Shown: positions 1 to 6,371 of the stretch, piece by piece
Numbering within the stretch: position 1 is the first letter of the stretch
How the letters are laid out: every line of letters starts with the position of its first letter
NCBI GenBank assembly: GCA_035574455.1
Contig: DATLYT010000080.1
Span: 1-9,125, forward strand
From: DATLYT01 sp035574455
GTDB taxonomy: Bacteria; Bacteroidota; Ignavibacteria; UBA10030
Direction: 5' to 3'
Length of the DNA: 9,125 nt
Position numbers and translations under genes: made by a program
The notes under the pieces: generated by a model
Databases searched by the model: none
Told to the model about the DNA's origin: nothing
The model's input: the letters and a program-made list of their open reading frames with translations, nothing else

Positions 1-69
1 GGCGAGTGCCGTTCCCACCTGCCCCGCACCGACAATGCTGACATTGAGCGATGCCCTGTTTCGAGCCAC
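1..69 (-). CDS. Rossmann-fold NAD(P)-binding protein, N-terminal fragment (partial)
   Basis: Only the first 23 codons are present; the gene continues beyond base 1. The translation has a short charged leader followed by the beta-strand and glycine loop VSIVGAGQVGTALA (residues 10-23), a GxGxxG dinucleotide-binding motif at the very N-terminus. The chosen start is GTG at 69-67, directly after the TGA stop of the Memo gene (72-70). An AAAGGTG ribosome-binding site lies at 82-76 with a 6-base spacer, inside the end of the upstream gene, so translation is probably coupled. The fragment could belong to a DUF2520-type reductase-like protein, malate/lactate dehydrogenase, or another NAD(P)-dependent dehydrogenase. 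The visible part cannot separate these. The Rossmann call is firm; the specific enzyme is unknown. Confidence 0.7.
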   Translation of the reverse strand, partial: MARNRASLNVSIVGAGQVGTALA

Positions 70-897
70 TCAGTTCACCTTTGCCAGTGCAACGGAAAGA
101 TAGCCGACCACAGCATCCTTCTCGCCCGTGATATCGCCCGATGTACAGTGATGGAGAATATAGGAGCGATTCGAGCCTAACATCTTCGCCGCCTTCATCA
201 CCGCGACCATGGGACCCCCACCACACGCTTCAACTTCGTCCCGCTCCAACTTTTCCATCAACCCATCCGGGTTATACGCTTCGACCTCTTGAATGACTCT
301 CTTATCCAATTGCAGAGCAACGTCGTGCGGATGATAGTGGGAAAGGTCGGAGCTGGCAATGAGAAGAGCGTTTCGATTCTTGAGTGTCGCCGCCAGCGCA
401 TCGGCGAGGATGTCGCAGTATTCCCGCCGCTGGTCGCCCATGACGATTGGAAGAAAAGTAAAATTGCGTAAGACTTTTTGCAAAAATGGAAGTTGCACTT
501 CCACCGAATGTTCGGCACGATGACCGACGTGAGACATGACGATCGCCTCCGATTGAGCGACCAATTCCTCTCGCAGCTTCATATCAATCGGGACATCACC
601 TAACGGTGTGCGGTAGGCATCGCCGCTGAAGACCGAGATACCGCGAAAATATTCGCGATGACTGGGACCCACCACCACCACTGTATCAAAGTTCAGCGAG
701 GAAAGCAGCTTGTATCCCACTGCTGCCGTCGAGCCAGAATACATGTAGCCCGCATGAGGGGCAATCAACGCCAACAGCGTTCCCTCCACCTTGCGCGGTT
801 TGGCACTTCGGAAAAGCTCGTCCAGCTCTCGATGAAGTTGGGTAGGAATTGCCGGATAGAACATCCCGGCGACAGCAGGTTCACGAATAGTTGACAT
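70..897 (-). CDS. amrB: AmmeMemoRadiSam system protein B (MEMO1 family)
   Basis: This 275-residue protein matches the MEMO1 family along its whole length. Memo proteins share the fold of LigB-type class III extradiol dioxygenases, but the reaction in bacteria is not established as far as I know. Visible family landmarks are EPAVAGMFYP (6-15), APHAGYMYSG (46-55), GPSH (77-80), EHSVEVQLPFLQ (129-140), SSDLSHYH (182-189) and HHCTSGD (249-255). His48, His80 and Cys251 line up with the metal-site residues His49, His81 and Cys244 of human MEMO1, so the metal centre looks intact. It probably acts in the cytoplasm, as there is no signal peptide. The ATG start lies 5 bases after the AMMECR1 stop, without a clear Shine-Dalgarno sequence, which suggests coupling to the upstream gene. 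The symbol amrB follows common annotation usage and is not an experimental assignment. Confidence 0.95.
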   Translation of the reverse strand: MSTIREPAVAGMFYPAIPTQLHRELDELFRSAKPRKVEGTLLALIAPHAGYMYSGSTAAVGYKLLSSLNFDTVVVVGPSHREYFRGISVFSGDAYRTPLGDVPIDMKLREELVAQSEAIVMSHVGHRAEHSVEVQLPFLQKVLRNFTFLPIVMGDQRREYCDILADALAATLKNRNALLIASSDLSHYHPHDVALQLDKRVIQEVEAYNPDGLMEKLERDEVEACGGGPMVAVMKAAKMLGSNRSYILHHCTSGDITGEKDAVVGYLSVALAKVN

Positions 898-902
898 ACG
901 AT

Positions 903-1484
903 TTAGGAGCCAGCAGCGTGCGGCTCGACAGAGCTTGCTGAAGTTTCTCCGAACGTTTCCGTGGTGAATTTATACAGCCGAACGCCCGACTTCTGCCACG
1001 CATCGGCCGGAAGTCCAGCCTTGATCGCCGTATGACGGAGAAATTGCTCTCGATTCCAATGATACTCCGTCGCCACCTGGGGCAGTAACAGACCTCGTGT
1101 GAATCCAGCATCGATCACAAGACCGTGCTTGCCGACCTCAATCTCGTGAATGTCGGTCACTCGTTCGAGCGGTGAAAGGATGGAGATTTCGATCTCGACG
1201 TCGGGCAATTCTTCTTCCGTGAGCGGCATGAAGCGAGGATCTTCAAACGCCGCTTTCTGAGCAACTTCCTGTACTGCTTGGGCGAGGGGCAGTCGAGGCT
1301 CGACATATCCGATGCAACCGCGTAACTCGCCTTTCATTTTGAGCGTCACAAATACCCCACGTGGCTCCTTCAGTTCCCCTTGCACGCCGGCAAGGTCCTG
1401 GGTCGGGCGATTCAGGAGAACGCTTTCGATGCTTCTTCGTGCAAGCTGCAACAAGGTGGTCCGTTCATCATCAGACAGTGGCAT
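903..1484 (-). CDS. amrA: AmmeMemoRadiSam system protein A (AMMECR1 domain protein)
   Basis: This is a compact single-domain AMMECR1 protein, 193 residues from the ATG used here. The family signature LRGCIG is at residues 54-59, DPRF at 82-85 and GLLLPQV at 131-137, followed by the usual tryptophan-rich end with AGLPADAW. The family's biochemical role is not settled. AMMECR1 is the second conserved partner in the AmmeMemoRadiSam gene set, and its position directly before Memo fits that set. Start choice is uncertain. ATG at 1484 places the domain where archaeal and bacterial relatives begin, about 12 residues before LARR. The frame stays open upstream to TTG 1535, and GTG at 1529-1527 has a better ribosome-binding site (GAAGGG at 1541-1536, 6-base spacer), which would add 15 residues. 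No signal peptide appears with any of the three starts. Confidence 0.94.
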   Translation of the reverse strand: MPLSDDERTTLLQLARRSIESVLLNRPTQDLAGVQGELKEPRGVFVTLKMKGELRGCIGYVEPRLPLAQAVQEVAQKAAFEDPRFMPLTEEELPDVEIEISILSPLERVTDIHEIEVGKHGLVIDAGFTRGLLLPQVATEYHWNREQFLRHTAIKAGLPADAWQKSGVRLYKFTTETFGETSASSVEPHAAGS

Positions 1485-1552
1485 GCTCGTTCGCTCTTCT
1501 GCGAATAAGGTAAGCAAGGGCGAAGCCACATTCAACCCTTCTCAGAGCTCCC

Positions 1553-2242
1553 TTATTGCCAGGTGCCTTGGTTTGTGATTTGGCCGTTGGCATCATAATA
1601 CCAGTATTGCCCATTCCCACTGGCGAGCCAGATAGCTCGGTATTCTAAGGTTGTGCCTTTATACAGCCTGTACTCGCCGGTGAGGTTGACATTCTCCGTG
1701 AGTACGGATTGCCTCACAAGCTCCGCCGCGGAATAATATTTGACCGTTCCAGTCAGTATTCCGCCGCTGCTTACGGTCCAGAGCACTTCGGATGCTTTTG
1801 TGGTTTTGTTTTCTTCGTAGTTCACCCACACGGCATTTTTGAGGTCGGCGTCAACCGTCCCTTCCAGTGAGAGCCAGTTGGAATAGGTTACGCCGTTGCT
1901 CCCTCTCCCGTCCAGAAACAGCTTCCACAGGACCTGATTGTTATCCTGCTTCGTTGCAGTCAAGCGGAATGTGAGGTCGCCGTCTTTCAGCGTCCAGGTG
2001 TAGGTATTCCCTGAAACAGAAATTGTCTTCCCTTCAAACGCTCCGAACGAGGTCGTAAAGTAGTTAAACAGATTGACAGCCTCTTTGACCTTTTGAGCTT
2101 CAACGTGCGTCGATGACGTTTGCGGACCGCGGAGGACAACGATGGGCAACATCGGCGCATCGGCTACTTCCGTGGGATTTTCATCGTTCTTGCAACCGAC
2201 AAACAAGAGCACCCAGATTCCAGCAAGCGCAAGCCGTTTCAT
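1553..2242 (-). CDS. putative secreted lipoprotein of unknown family
   Basis: The 229-residue product begins with a basic MKR, a hydrophobic stretch (LALAGIWVLLFVG, residues 4-16) and Cys17 followed by Lys. This resembles a lipoprotein signal peptide, although Phe at the -3 position makes a weak lipobox. Mature residues 18-50 look flexible. The remainder alternates short beta-prone segments rich in Thr, Trp, Tyr and Gly, such as TYTWTLKDGDLTFRLTATK, and suggests a beta-sandwich or small barrel. I recognise no known domain or catalytic motif. It is the first gene of the minus-strand run that continues into AMMECR1, Memo and the Rossmann protein, with 68 bases before the AMMECR1 ATG, or 23 if the GTG is used. 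No clear Shine-Dalgarno sequence precedes its ATG. The gene is very likely real; its function is unknown. Confidence 0.85.
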   Translation of the reverse strand: MKRLALAGIWVLLFVGCKNDENPTEVADAPMLPIVVLRGPQTSSTHVEAQKVKEAVNLFNYFTTSFGAFEGKTISVSGNTYTWTLKDGDLTFRLTATKQDNNQVLWKLFLDGRGSNGVTYSNWLSLEGTVDADLKNAVWVNYEENKTTKASEVLWTVSSGGILTGTVKYYSAAELVRQSVLTENVNLTGEYRLYKGTTLEYRAIWLASGNGQYWYYDANGQITNQGTWQ

Positions 2243-2289
2243 GCTTCAGGATTTCGCACGTCGTTCATTTCTTTGGTGAATATTGTTAT

Positions 2290-2320
2290 CTAAATTATCC
2301 TTGTCTTGCTTGAATTGCAA
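2290..2320 (-). promoter_or_regulatory. candidate promoter for the lipoprotein-AMMECR1-Memo operon
   Basis: Read on the minus strand, TTG at 2320-2318 is followed by 20 bases and then TAATTTAG at 2297-2290. This differs by one base from the Bacteroidota -7 element TAnnTTTG and has the expected distance to a TTG element near -33. Transcription would start roughly 40 bases before the lipoprotein ATG. The same bases can also be read as a weak sigma-70 pair, TTGCAA-N17-TAATTT. A small inverted repeat, CTTGC (2305-2309) and GCAAG (2317-2321), overlaps the upstream element and could be an operator. This is sequence resemblance only. Confidence 0.35.
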
Positions 2321-2344
2321 GTGGAGTGAGAAACTTCCCATTCC

Positions 2345-2375
2345 TTGCTTCTCGCGGGGTCATTTCGTACATTCG
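2345..2375 (+). promoter_or_regulatory. candidate promoter for the phosphohexomutase operon
   Basis: TTG at 2345-2347 is followed by 20 bases and TACATTCG at 2368-2375, one base away from the Bacteroidota TAnnTTTG element. The predicted transcript would begin about 30 bases upstream of the ATG at 2414. It lies in the same 171-bp divergent intergenic region (2243-2413) as the opposing promoter candidate for the lipoprotein. The match is short and could arise by chance. Confidence 0.3.
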
Positions 2376-2413
2376 TTTCGATTTTCATCCATTGTTTCGA
2401 GTGGGAACCCCTC

Positions 2414-3793
2414 ATGGCGTTGATGGTCAGTATTTCTGGAATTCGTGGCATCGTAGGAACGGACTTGACCCCCGAGGTCGCGGTGAAATATGCCTCTGCC
2501 TTTGCCGAGTATTGCAACCGAGGCACGATCGTTCTCGGTCGTGACGGACGCGTAACCGGTAAAATCCTCGGCAACATCATCTCTTCCACCCTGCTTTCGA
2601 TGGGCTGTGATGTGATCGCCCTCGGTATTTGCCCCACGCCAACGGTTCAGCTCGCTGTCGAGCGATTGAGGGCGGCGGGTGGAATCTCCATCACCGCAAG
2701 CCATAATCCCATCGAGTGGAATGGGATGAAGTTTATTGCTCCTACGGGATTGTTCCTCGACGAAGAAGAGAATAAAAAACTCTGGGCTCTCGCTGAGAAA
2801 TCGAGCAGATCCTACGCGAGATGGAACAGACAGGGCAAGCACCAGACAAATTCGGAGATGGTGGAGTTTCATATTCGGGAAGTGACTTCGATTCCCTTCC
2901 TCGACGTCCAGACAATCCGCCGGCGGAAGTTCAAGGTAGTTGTCGATTGCGTCAATGGTGCTGGCGGTGTTGTGGTTCCTCAACTCTTAAGAACACTGGG
3001 CTGTGAAGTCGTCGAGATGAACTGCGACGCCTCGGGATTGTTTGCCCACACACCGGAACCGATTCCTGAGAATCTGAGCGACCTCTGTCAGCGCGTACGG
3101 CAGGAAGGCGCTCACCTTGGAATAGCTGTAGACCCCGATGCAGATAGATTGGTTCTGATCAACGAGAAGGGGGAGCCGTTCGGAGAGGAGTACACGATTG
3201 CCAGCGTGGTGAAGTTTGTCTTGGAGAAAGAAGCCCGACGGCAGACGGGAGAGGGCAAGCAGCGCTCGGTTGTTGTGAATCTTTCGACAACGCGGGCAGT
3301 GGATGATATCGCGAAGCACTATGGTGCACGCGTGTATCGAACGCCTGTGGGAGAAATCAACGTCGCCAAGAAAATGAAGGAGGTCGGGGCGGTTGTGGGT
3401 GGCGAAGGAAGCGGTGGGGTAATTTTACCGAGTGTGCATGTCGGGCGCGATTCGCTCGTTGGAATTGGGCTGGTTCTTCAATTCCTTGCTGAGTTTGGCG
3501 GGCCGATGTCCGAACTCAAAAAAACATTGCCTCAATACGAGATTACCAAAGGAAAGATCGAGATTGGATCGAAGAACCCCGACACAGTCCTGAGACGACT
3601 GGAAGGCACTTTTGCCTTTGAAGGACCCATGACGAACACGGATGGACTCAAGATCGACTTCCCCGACTCCTGGGTGCATCTGCGGAAATCGAACACCGAG
3701 CCGATCATCCGAATCATTGCCGAAGCGCCGACGAAAGAGAAGGCGAACGAATTGGTGAACAAATTCACCAGTGCAATCCAGAAGGAACTCTGA
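2414..3793 (+). CDS. glmM: alpha-D-phosphohexomutase (phosphoglucosamine mutase / phosphomannomutase)
   Basis: The 459-residue enzyme has all four functional loops of the alpha-D-phosphohexomutase superfamily, which interconverts 1- and 6-phosphosugars through a phosphoserine. The phosphoserine loop is TASHNP with Ser96. The Mg2+ loop is DPDADR at 240-245, the sugar-binding loop GEGSGG at 330-335, and the phosphate-binding loop RKSNTEP at 424-430. The enzyme is expected to be cytosolic and to feed UDP-GlcNAc or other sugar-nucleotide synthesis. The sugar loop is not the GEQSGH type of classical bacterial GlmM and looks more like archaeal-type mutases, so the substrate (GlcN, Man or Glc phosphate) is uncertain and the symbol is a best guess. 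The frame is open upstream to TTG 2345, but the conserved MVSISGIRG start begins just after ATG 2414; ATG 2423 is an alternative. Neither has a good Shine-Dalgarno sequence. Confidence 0.93.
   Translation: MALMVSISGIRGIVGTDLTPEVAVKYASAFAEYCNRGTIVLGRDGRVTGKILGNIISSTLLSMGCDVIALGICPTPTVQLAVERLRAAGGISITASHNPIEWNGMKFIAPTGLFLDEEENKKLWALAEKSSRSYARWNRQGKHQTNSEMVEFHIREVTSIPFLDVQTIRRRKFKVVVDCVNGAGGVVVPQLLRTLGCEVVEMNCDASGLFAHTPEPIPENLSDLCQRVRQEGAHLGIAVDPDADRLVLINEKGEPFGEEYTIASVVKFVLEKEARRQTGEGKQRSVVVNLSTTRAVDDIAKHYGARVYRTPVGEINVAKKMKEVGAVVGGEGSGGVILPSVHVGRDSLVGIGLVLQFLAEFGGPMSELKKTLPQYEITKGKIEIGSKNPDTVLRRLEGTFAFEGPMTNTDGLKIDFPDSWVHLRKSNTEPIIRIIAEAPTKEKANELVNKFTSAIQKEL
3780..3786 (+). promoter_or_regulatory. 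ribosome-binding site for the TPR protein, inside the mutase 3' end
   Basis: AGAAGGA lies 8 bases before ATG 3795 and within the last codons of the mutase gene. It supports ATG 3795 over the in-frame GTG at 3771. Since the mutase stop (3791-3793) and this start are one base apart, the same ribosomes may translate both genes. Confidence 0.7.
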
Positions 3794-3794
3794 T

Positions 3795-4754
3795 ATGCAC
3801 CTCCATCGACTTGCGCTTATTCTGATCCTTGCAACATCCACCACTCTGACCCAGGTTCAGCAACCAGGAACAGATTTTCGCACGTTGCAACACCAGCCCG
3901 AAGCCTATTCCCTTTTCGGCAAGCCGCTGTATCGCGTCGAACTACCGGCGCAAACCAAGACGCAGCTCGACTCAAACTACGCGATCGCAAAAGCCAACTA
4001 CAATCGGGATCCCAACAATGCCGATCACATCATCTGGCTTGGACGTCGTGCAGCGTACCTGGGGCGTTATCGCGAAGCAATCGATCTGTTCACGGAAGGC
4101 ATCAAGAAGTTTCCCGACGATCCGCGGATGTACCGCCACCGCGGCCATCGCTATATCACGGTTCGCGAGTTTGACAAGGCGATTGCAGACCTTGAGAAGG
4201 CGACATTCCTCATTAGGAATCGACCCGATGAAATAGAGCCGGATGGCCAACCCAATCGCTTCAACATCCCCACCAGCACACTGAACTCGAACATCTGGTA
4301 CCATCTCGGCCTCGCGTACTACCTCAAAGGGGATTTTGCTAACGCGCTTCGTAGTTACCAGGAGTGTATGAAATACTCCACGAATCCCGACATGCTTTGT
4401 GCGACAAGCGATTGGCTCTATATGACCCTCCGTCGGCTTGGTAAAACGGAAGAAGCGAAGAACGTGCTCCAGCCTATTTCAAATAAGATGAACATCTTAG
4501 AAAATCACGCGTACCATCGAAGGCTGCTGATGTACAAAGGAGAGATCGCCGTTGATTCACTCCTGAACACTGCGAATGCTTCGGACCTCGACATCGCAAC
4601 ACAAGGCTACGGCGTCGGAAATTGGTACCTCTACAACGGCCAGCCCCAGAAGGCAAAAGAGATTTTCGAAAAAGTGCTCACAGGAAATATGTGGGCGGCG
4701 TTTGGCTATATCGCGGCAGAAGCAGATTTAAAGCGGATGCAAGACAGTAAATAA
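3795..4754 (+). CDS. secreted tetratricopeptide-repeat protein
   Basis: The 319-residue product begins with an export signal: MHLHR, then a hydrophobic stretch LALILILATSTTLTQ at residues 6-20. There is no lipobox cysteine, so a periplasmic or exported soluble protein is expected. TPR-like helical pairs appear at about 77-108 (ending EAIDLFTEGIKKFPDD), 110-142 (with FDKAIADLEKA), 165-196 (YHLGLAYYLKGDFANAL), 203-230 and 276-306 (YNGQPQKAKEIFEKVL). TPRs are protein-binding scaffolds, so an enzymatic function is not implied. The gene starts one base after the mutase stop with a good ribosome-binding site, so the two are almost certainly co-transcribed. Its partner and role are unknown. An envelope or carbohydrate connection is suggested only by the neighbour. 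Confidence 0.9.
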   Translation: MHLHRLALILILATSTTLTQVQQPGTDFRTLQHQPEAYSLFGKPLYRVELPAQTKTQLDSNYAIAKANYNRDPNNADHIIWLGRRAAYLGRYREAIDLFTEGIKKFPDDPRMYRHRGHRYITVREFDKAIADLEKATFLIRNRPDEIEPDGQPNRFNIPTSTLNSNIWYHLGLAYYLKGDFANALRSYQECMKYSTNPDMLCATSDWLYMTLRRLGKTEEAKNVLQPISNKMNILENHAYHRRLLMYKGEIAVDSLLNTANASDLDIATQGYGVGNWYLYNGQPQKAKEIFEKVLTGNMWAAFGYIAAEADLKRMQDSK

Positions 4755-4761
4755 TGAAACC

Positions 4762-4789
4762 GGAGGGAAATGTCATGACATGTCCCTCC
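4762..4789 (+). terminator. 28-bp near-perfect palindrome: hairpin terminator or operator
   Basis: GGAGGGA at 4762-4768 pairs with TCCCTCC at 4783-4789, and the centre ATGTCATGACAT (4770-4781) is itself a perfect palindrome. Only the pair 4769/4782 (A against G) fails across 28 bases. As RNA it would form a strong hairpin 7 bases after the TPR stop. No T-run follows, so it is not a textbook intrinsic terminator. It could be a transcript-stabilising 3' hairpin, an attenuator ahead of the EutN gene, or a binding site for a dimeric regulator. It is strand-symmetric. Confidence 0.5.
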
Positions 4790-4836
4790 CAGCAGGAAAG
4801 GGTATCTATCACCGCCTGCAAATAATCGACAAAACC

Positions 4837-5109
4837 ATGATCCTCTCCAAAGTCACCGGCACGATTGTTTCAACACAGAAAAACGAGACACTGAAAGACT
4901 ACAAGCTCCTCATCGTCCAACCTATCGACCTTGATGGCAAGCCGATTGGACGCGACATGCTTGCGATCGACCAGGTCGATGCGGGCGTCGGCGATACGGT
5001 ACTCTGTATTCAGGAAGGTGCCAGCGCCCAGCAGATTCTGAAGCGGAAAGACGTGCCGGTGCACACCGTGATTGTAGCCGTGGTAGATGGACTATCTGTG
5101 GAACTGTAA
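4837..5109 (+). CDS. EutN/CcmL-family microcompartment vertex-type protein
   Basis: The 90-residue product matches the EutN/CcmL family closely in length and sequence. It has the N-terminal strand ILSKVTGTIVST, then LKDYKLLIVQPID, the loop AIDQVDAGVGDTVL and the C-terminal strand IVAVVDGL. These proteins form pentamers that cap the vertices of bacterial microcompartments. No hexameric (BMC-H) shell gene or encapsulated enzyme is in view, so this may be an orphan family member with another role. The start is ATG 4837, where family members begin. An in-frame ATG at 4780 would add 19 residues and lies inside the palindrome; it is disfavoured. No Shine-Dalgarno sequence precedes 4837. The gene may read through from the mutase-TPR transcript if the hairpin is not a full stop. 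Confidence 0.9.
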   Translation: MILSKVTGTIVSTQKNETLKDYKLLIVQPIDLDGKPIGRDMLAIDQVDAGVGDTVLCIQEGASAQQILKRKDVPVHTVIVAVVDGLSVEL

Positions 5110-5169
5110 AATCGAGCCACCTCCCTATCGACGTAATGCCTTGATAGTTTGATGAACTAATCAATCTGT

Positions 5170-6264
5170 ATGAACGTTCGCGATCTCCTCCACCTCGCCT
5201 CCGTCCCTCGCATCGGCCCACTCAAGATTCGTTCCCTCATTGCCCACTTTGGCACTCCCACGGAGGTTTTGAAAGCCACTGCACGCGACCTCGTCGAGGT
5301 CCCCGGCATTGACAAAAAACTTGCCTCGCACATCCTTCATCACAAAGACGGCCAGCGCCTCGCCGATGAGCAACTCAAACGCCTCAATAAAATTGGCGGA
5401 AGGATTGTGACGCTGTGGGACAAAGAGTATCCATCCCTTCTCAAGAAAATCTACGATCCCCCAGCATTTCTGTTTGTACTTGGGAAATTCACAAAGCAGG
5501 ATGAGACATCATTGGCGATCGTCGGCACGCGACATCCCAGTGCGTACGGGCAACAAGTCGCCGAACGATTAAGCCGGGAATTAGCGAAGCTCGGTATTAC
5601 GACGGTCAGTGGACTGGCGAGAGGAGTCGATACGGTCGTTCATTCGACCACCATCAAAGCGGGTGGGAGAACGATTGCGGTGATCGGGTCGGGGTTGGAT
5701 GTTCCCTATCCCCCCGAAAACAAAAAACTGCAGGAACGCATTGCTGAAGAGGGAGCCGTGGTCTCAGAGTTTCTCATGGGTGCAAAGCCGGATGCGCCGA
5801 ACTTCCCCCGCCGCAATCGAATCATTAGCGGGTTGTCGCTGGGTACTATCATCGTCGAGTCAGCCGAAGATGGTGGGGCGATGATTACGGCATCAACGGC
5901 GTTGGATCAAAACCGAGAAGTGTTCGCCATCCCCGGCCTGATGACCGAAAAGCGTAGCGCAGGACCGCATAAGCTCATTAAAGAAGGTCGGGCAAAACTT
6001 ATCACCAGCATTGACGATGTGCTTGAGGAACTCCAGCCGCTCCGCTCGCTTTCACAACGCAAAGAACAGAAGCCTGAACCGCGGGCCGAGCTGACACTTT
6101 TCGAACAAAAAATCTTCGATGTCCTCCAAACCGAACCGATTCATATCGACACGATTGCCGAGCTCGCCAACGTCTCTCCAACCGACGCGCTTGTGAATCT
6201 CCTCTCACTCGAATTCAAAGGCGTGGTACGACAACTGCCGGGGAAGTTTTTCACACGGACGTAA
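5170..6264 (+). CDS. dprA: DNA-processing protein DprA (DNA protecting protein)
   Basis: This is a full-length DprA of 364 residues. DprA binds incoming single-stranded DNA during natural transformation and loads RecA onto it; many bacteria not known to be competent also carry it. The N-terminal part (about 1-60) holds helix-hairpin-helix-like segments, including RIGPLKI and EVPGIDKKLA. The extended Rossmann domain shows VGTRHPS (118-124), SGLARGVDT (147-155), IGSGLDVPYP (182-191), FPRRNRIISG (212-221) and AIPGLMTE (253-260). A C-terminal winged helix spans about 308-364, as in the longer DprA forms. ATG 5170 is chosen because the family sequence begins there; no Shine-Dalgarno sequence is visible. 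It follows the EutN gene by 60 bases with no obvious terminator between them, so co-transcription is possible. It converges with the DUF5916 gene. Confidence 0.96.
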   Translation: MNVRDLLHLASVPRIGPLKIRSLIAHFGTPTEVLKATARDLVEVPGIDKKLASHILHHKDGQRLADEQLKRLNKIGGRIVTLWDKEYPSLLKKIYDPPAFLFVLGKFTKQDETSLAIVGTRHPSAYGQQVAERLSRELAKLGITTVSGLARGVDTVVHSTTIKAGGRTIAVIGSGLDVPYPPENKKLQERIAEEGAVVSEFLMGAKPDAPNFPRRNRIISGLSLGTIIVESAEDGGAMITASTALDQNREVFAIPGLMTEKRSAGPHKLIKEGRAKLITSIDDVLEELQPLRSLSQRKEQKPEPRAELTLFEQKIFDVLQTEPIHIDTIAELANVSPTDALVNLLSLEFKGVVRQLPGKFFTRT

Positions 6265-6285
6265 TAACCACACCACATAAAGCAA

Positions 6286-6314
6286 ACGGGAAGCCCTCCA
6301 CCTGAGCTTCCCGT
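6286..6314. terminator. bidirectional intrinsic terminator between dprA and the DUF5916 gene
   Basis: A perfect 9-bp stem, ACGGGAAGC (6286-6294) with GCTTCCCGT (6306-6314), encloses an 11-base loop. A T-rich tract (CTTGTTT, 6315-6321) follows on the plus strand. On the minus strand TTGCTTTAT follows the stem. It sits in the 107-bp gap (6265-6371) between convergent genes, as expected for a shared terminator. Confidence 0.8.
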
Positions 6315-6371
6315 CTTGTTTCAGCAATCATGCAGATGCACGAATCCGTGCAATCCCTTAAATCCGCTCCC

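Noticed and set aside
2360..2983. A 207-codon minus-strand frame over the mutase gene
   Set aside because: It lies opposite the conserved catalytic region of the mutase and shows no motif of its own.
4780..4836. A 19-residue N-terminal extension of the EutN protein from ATG 4780
   Set aside because: The family begins at the Met of MILSKVTG. The extension lies largely in and just after the palindrome and has no family counterpart.
5110..5169. TAGTTTG before dprA as a promoter
   Set aside because: It is one base short of TAnnTTTG and no TTG element lies at the right distance upstream.
5965..5979. His in the DprA GPHKLIKEG segment, where Asn is often seen
   Set aside because: DprA proteins vary at this position and His occurs in other lineages as I recall, so it is not evidence of a defect.
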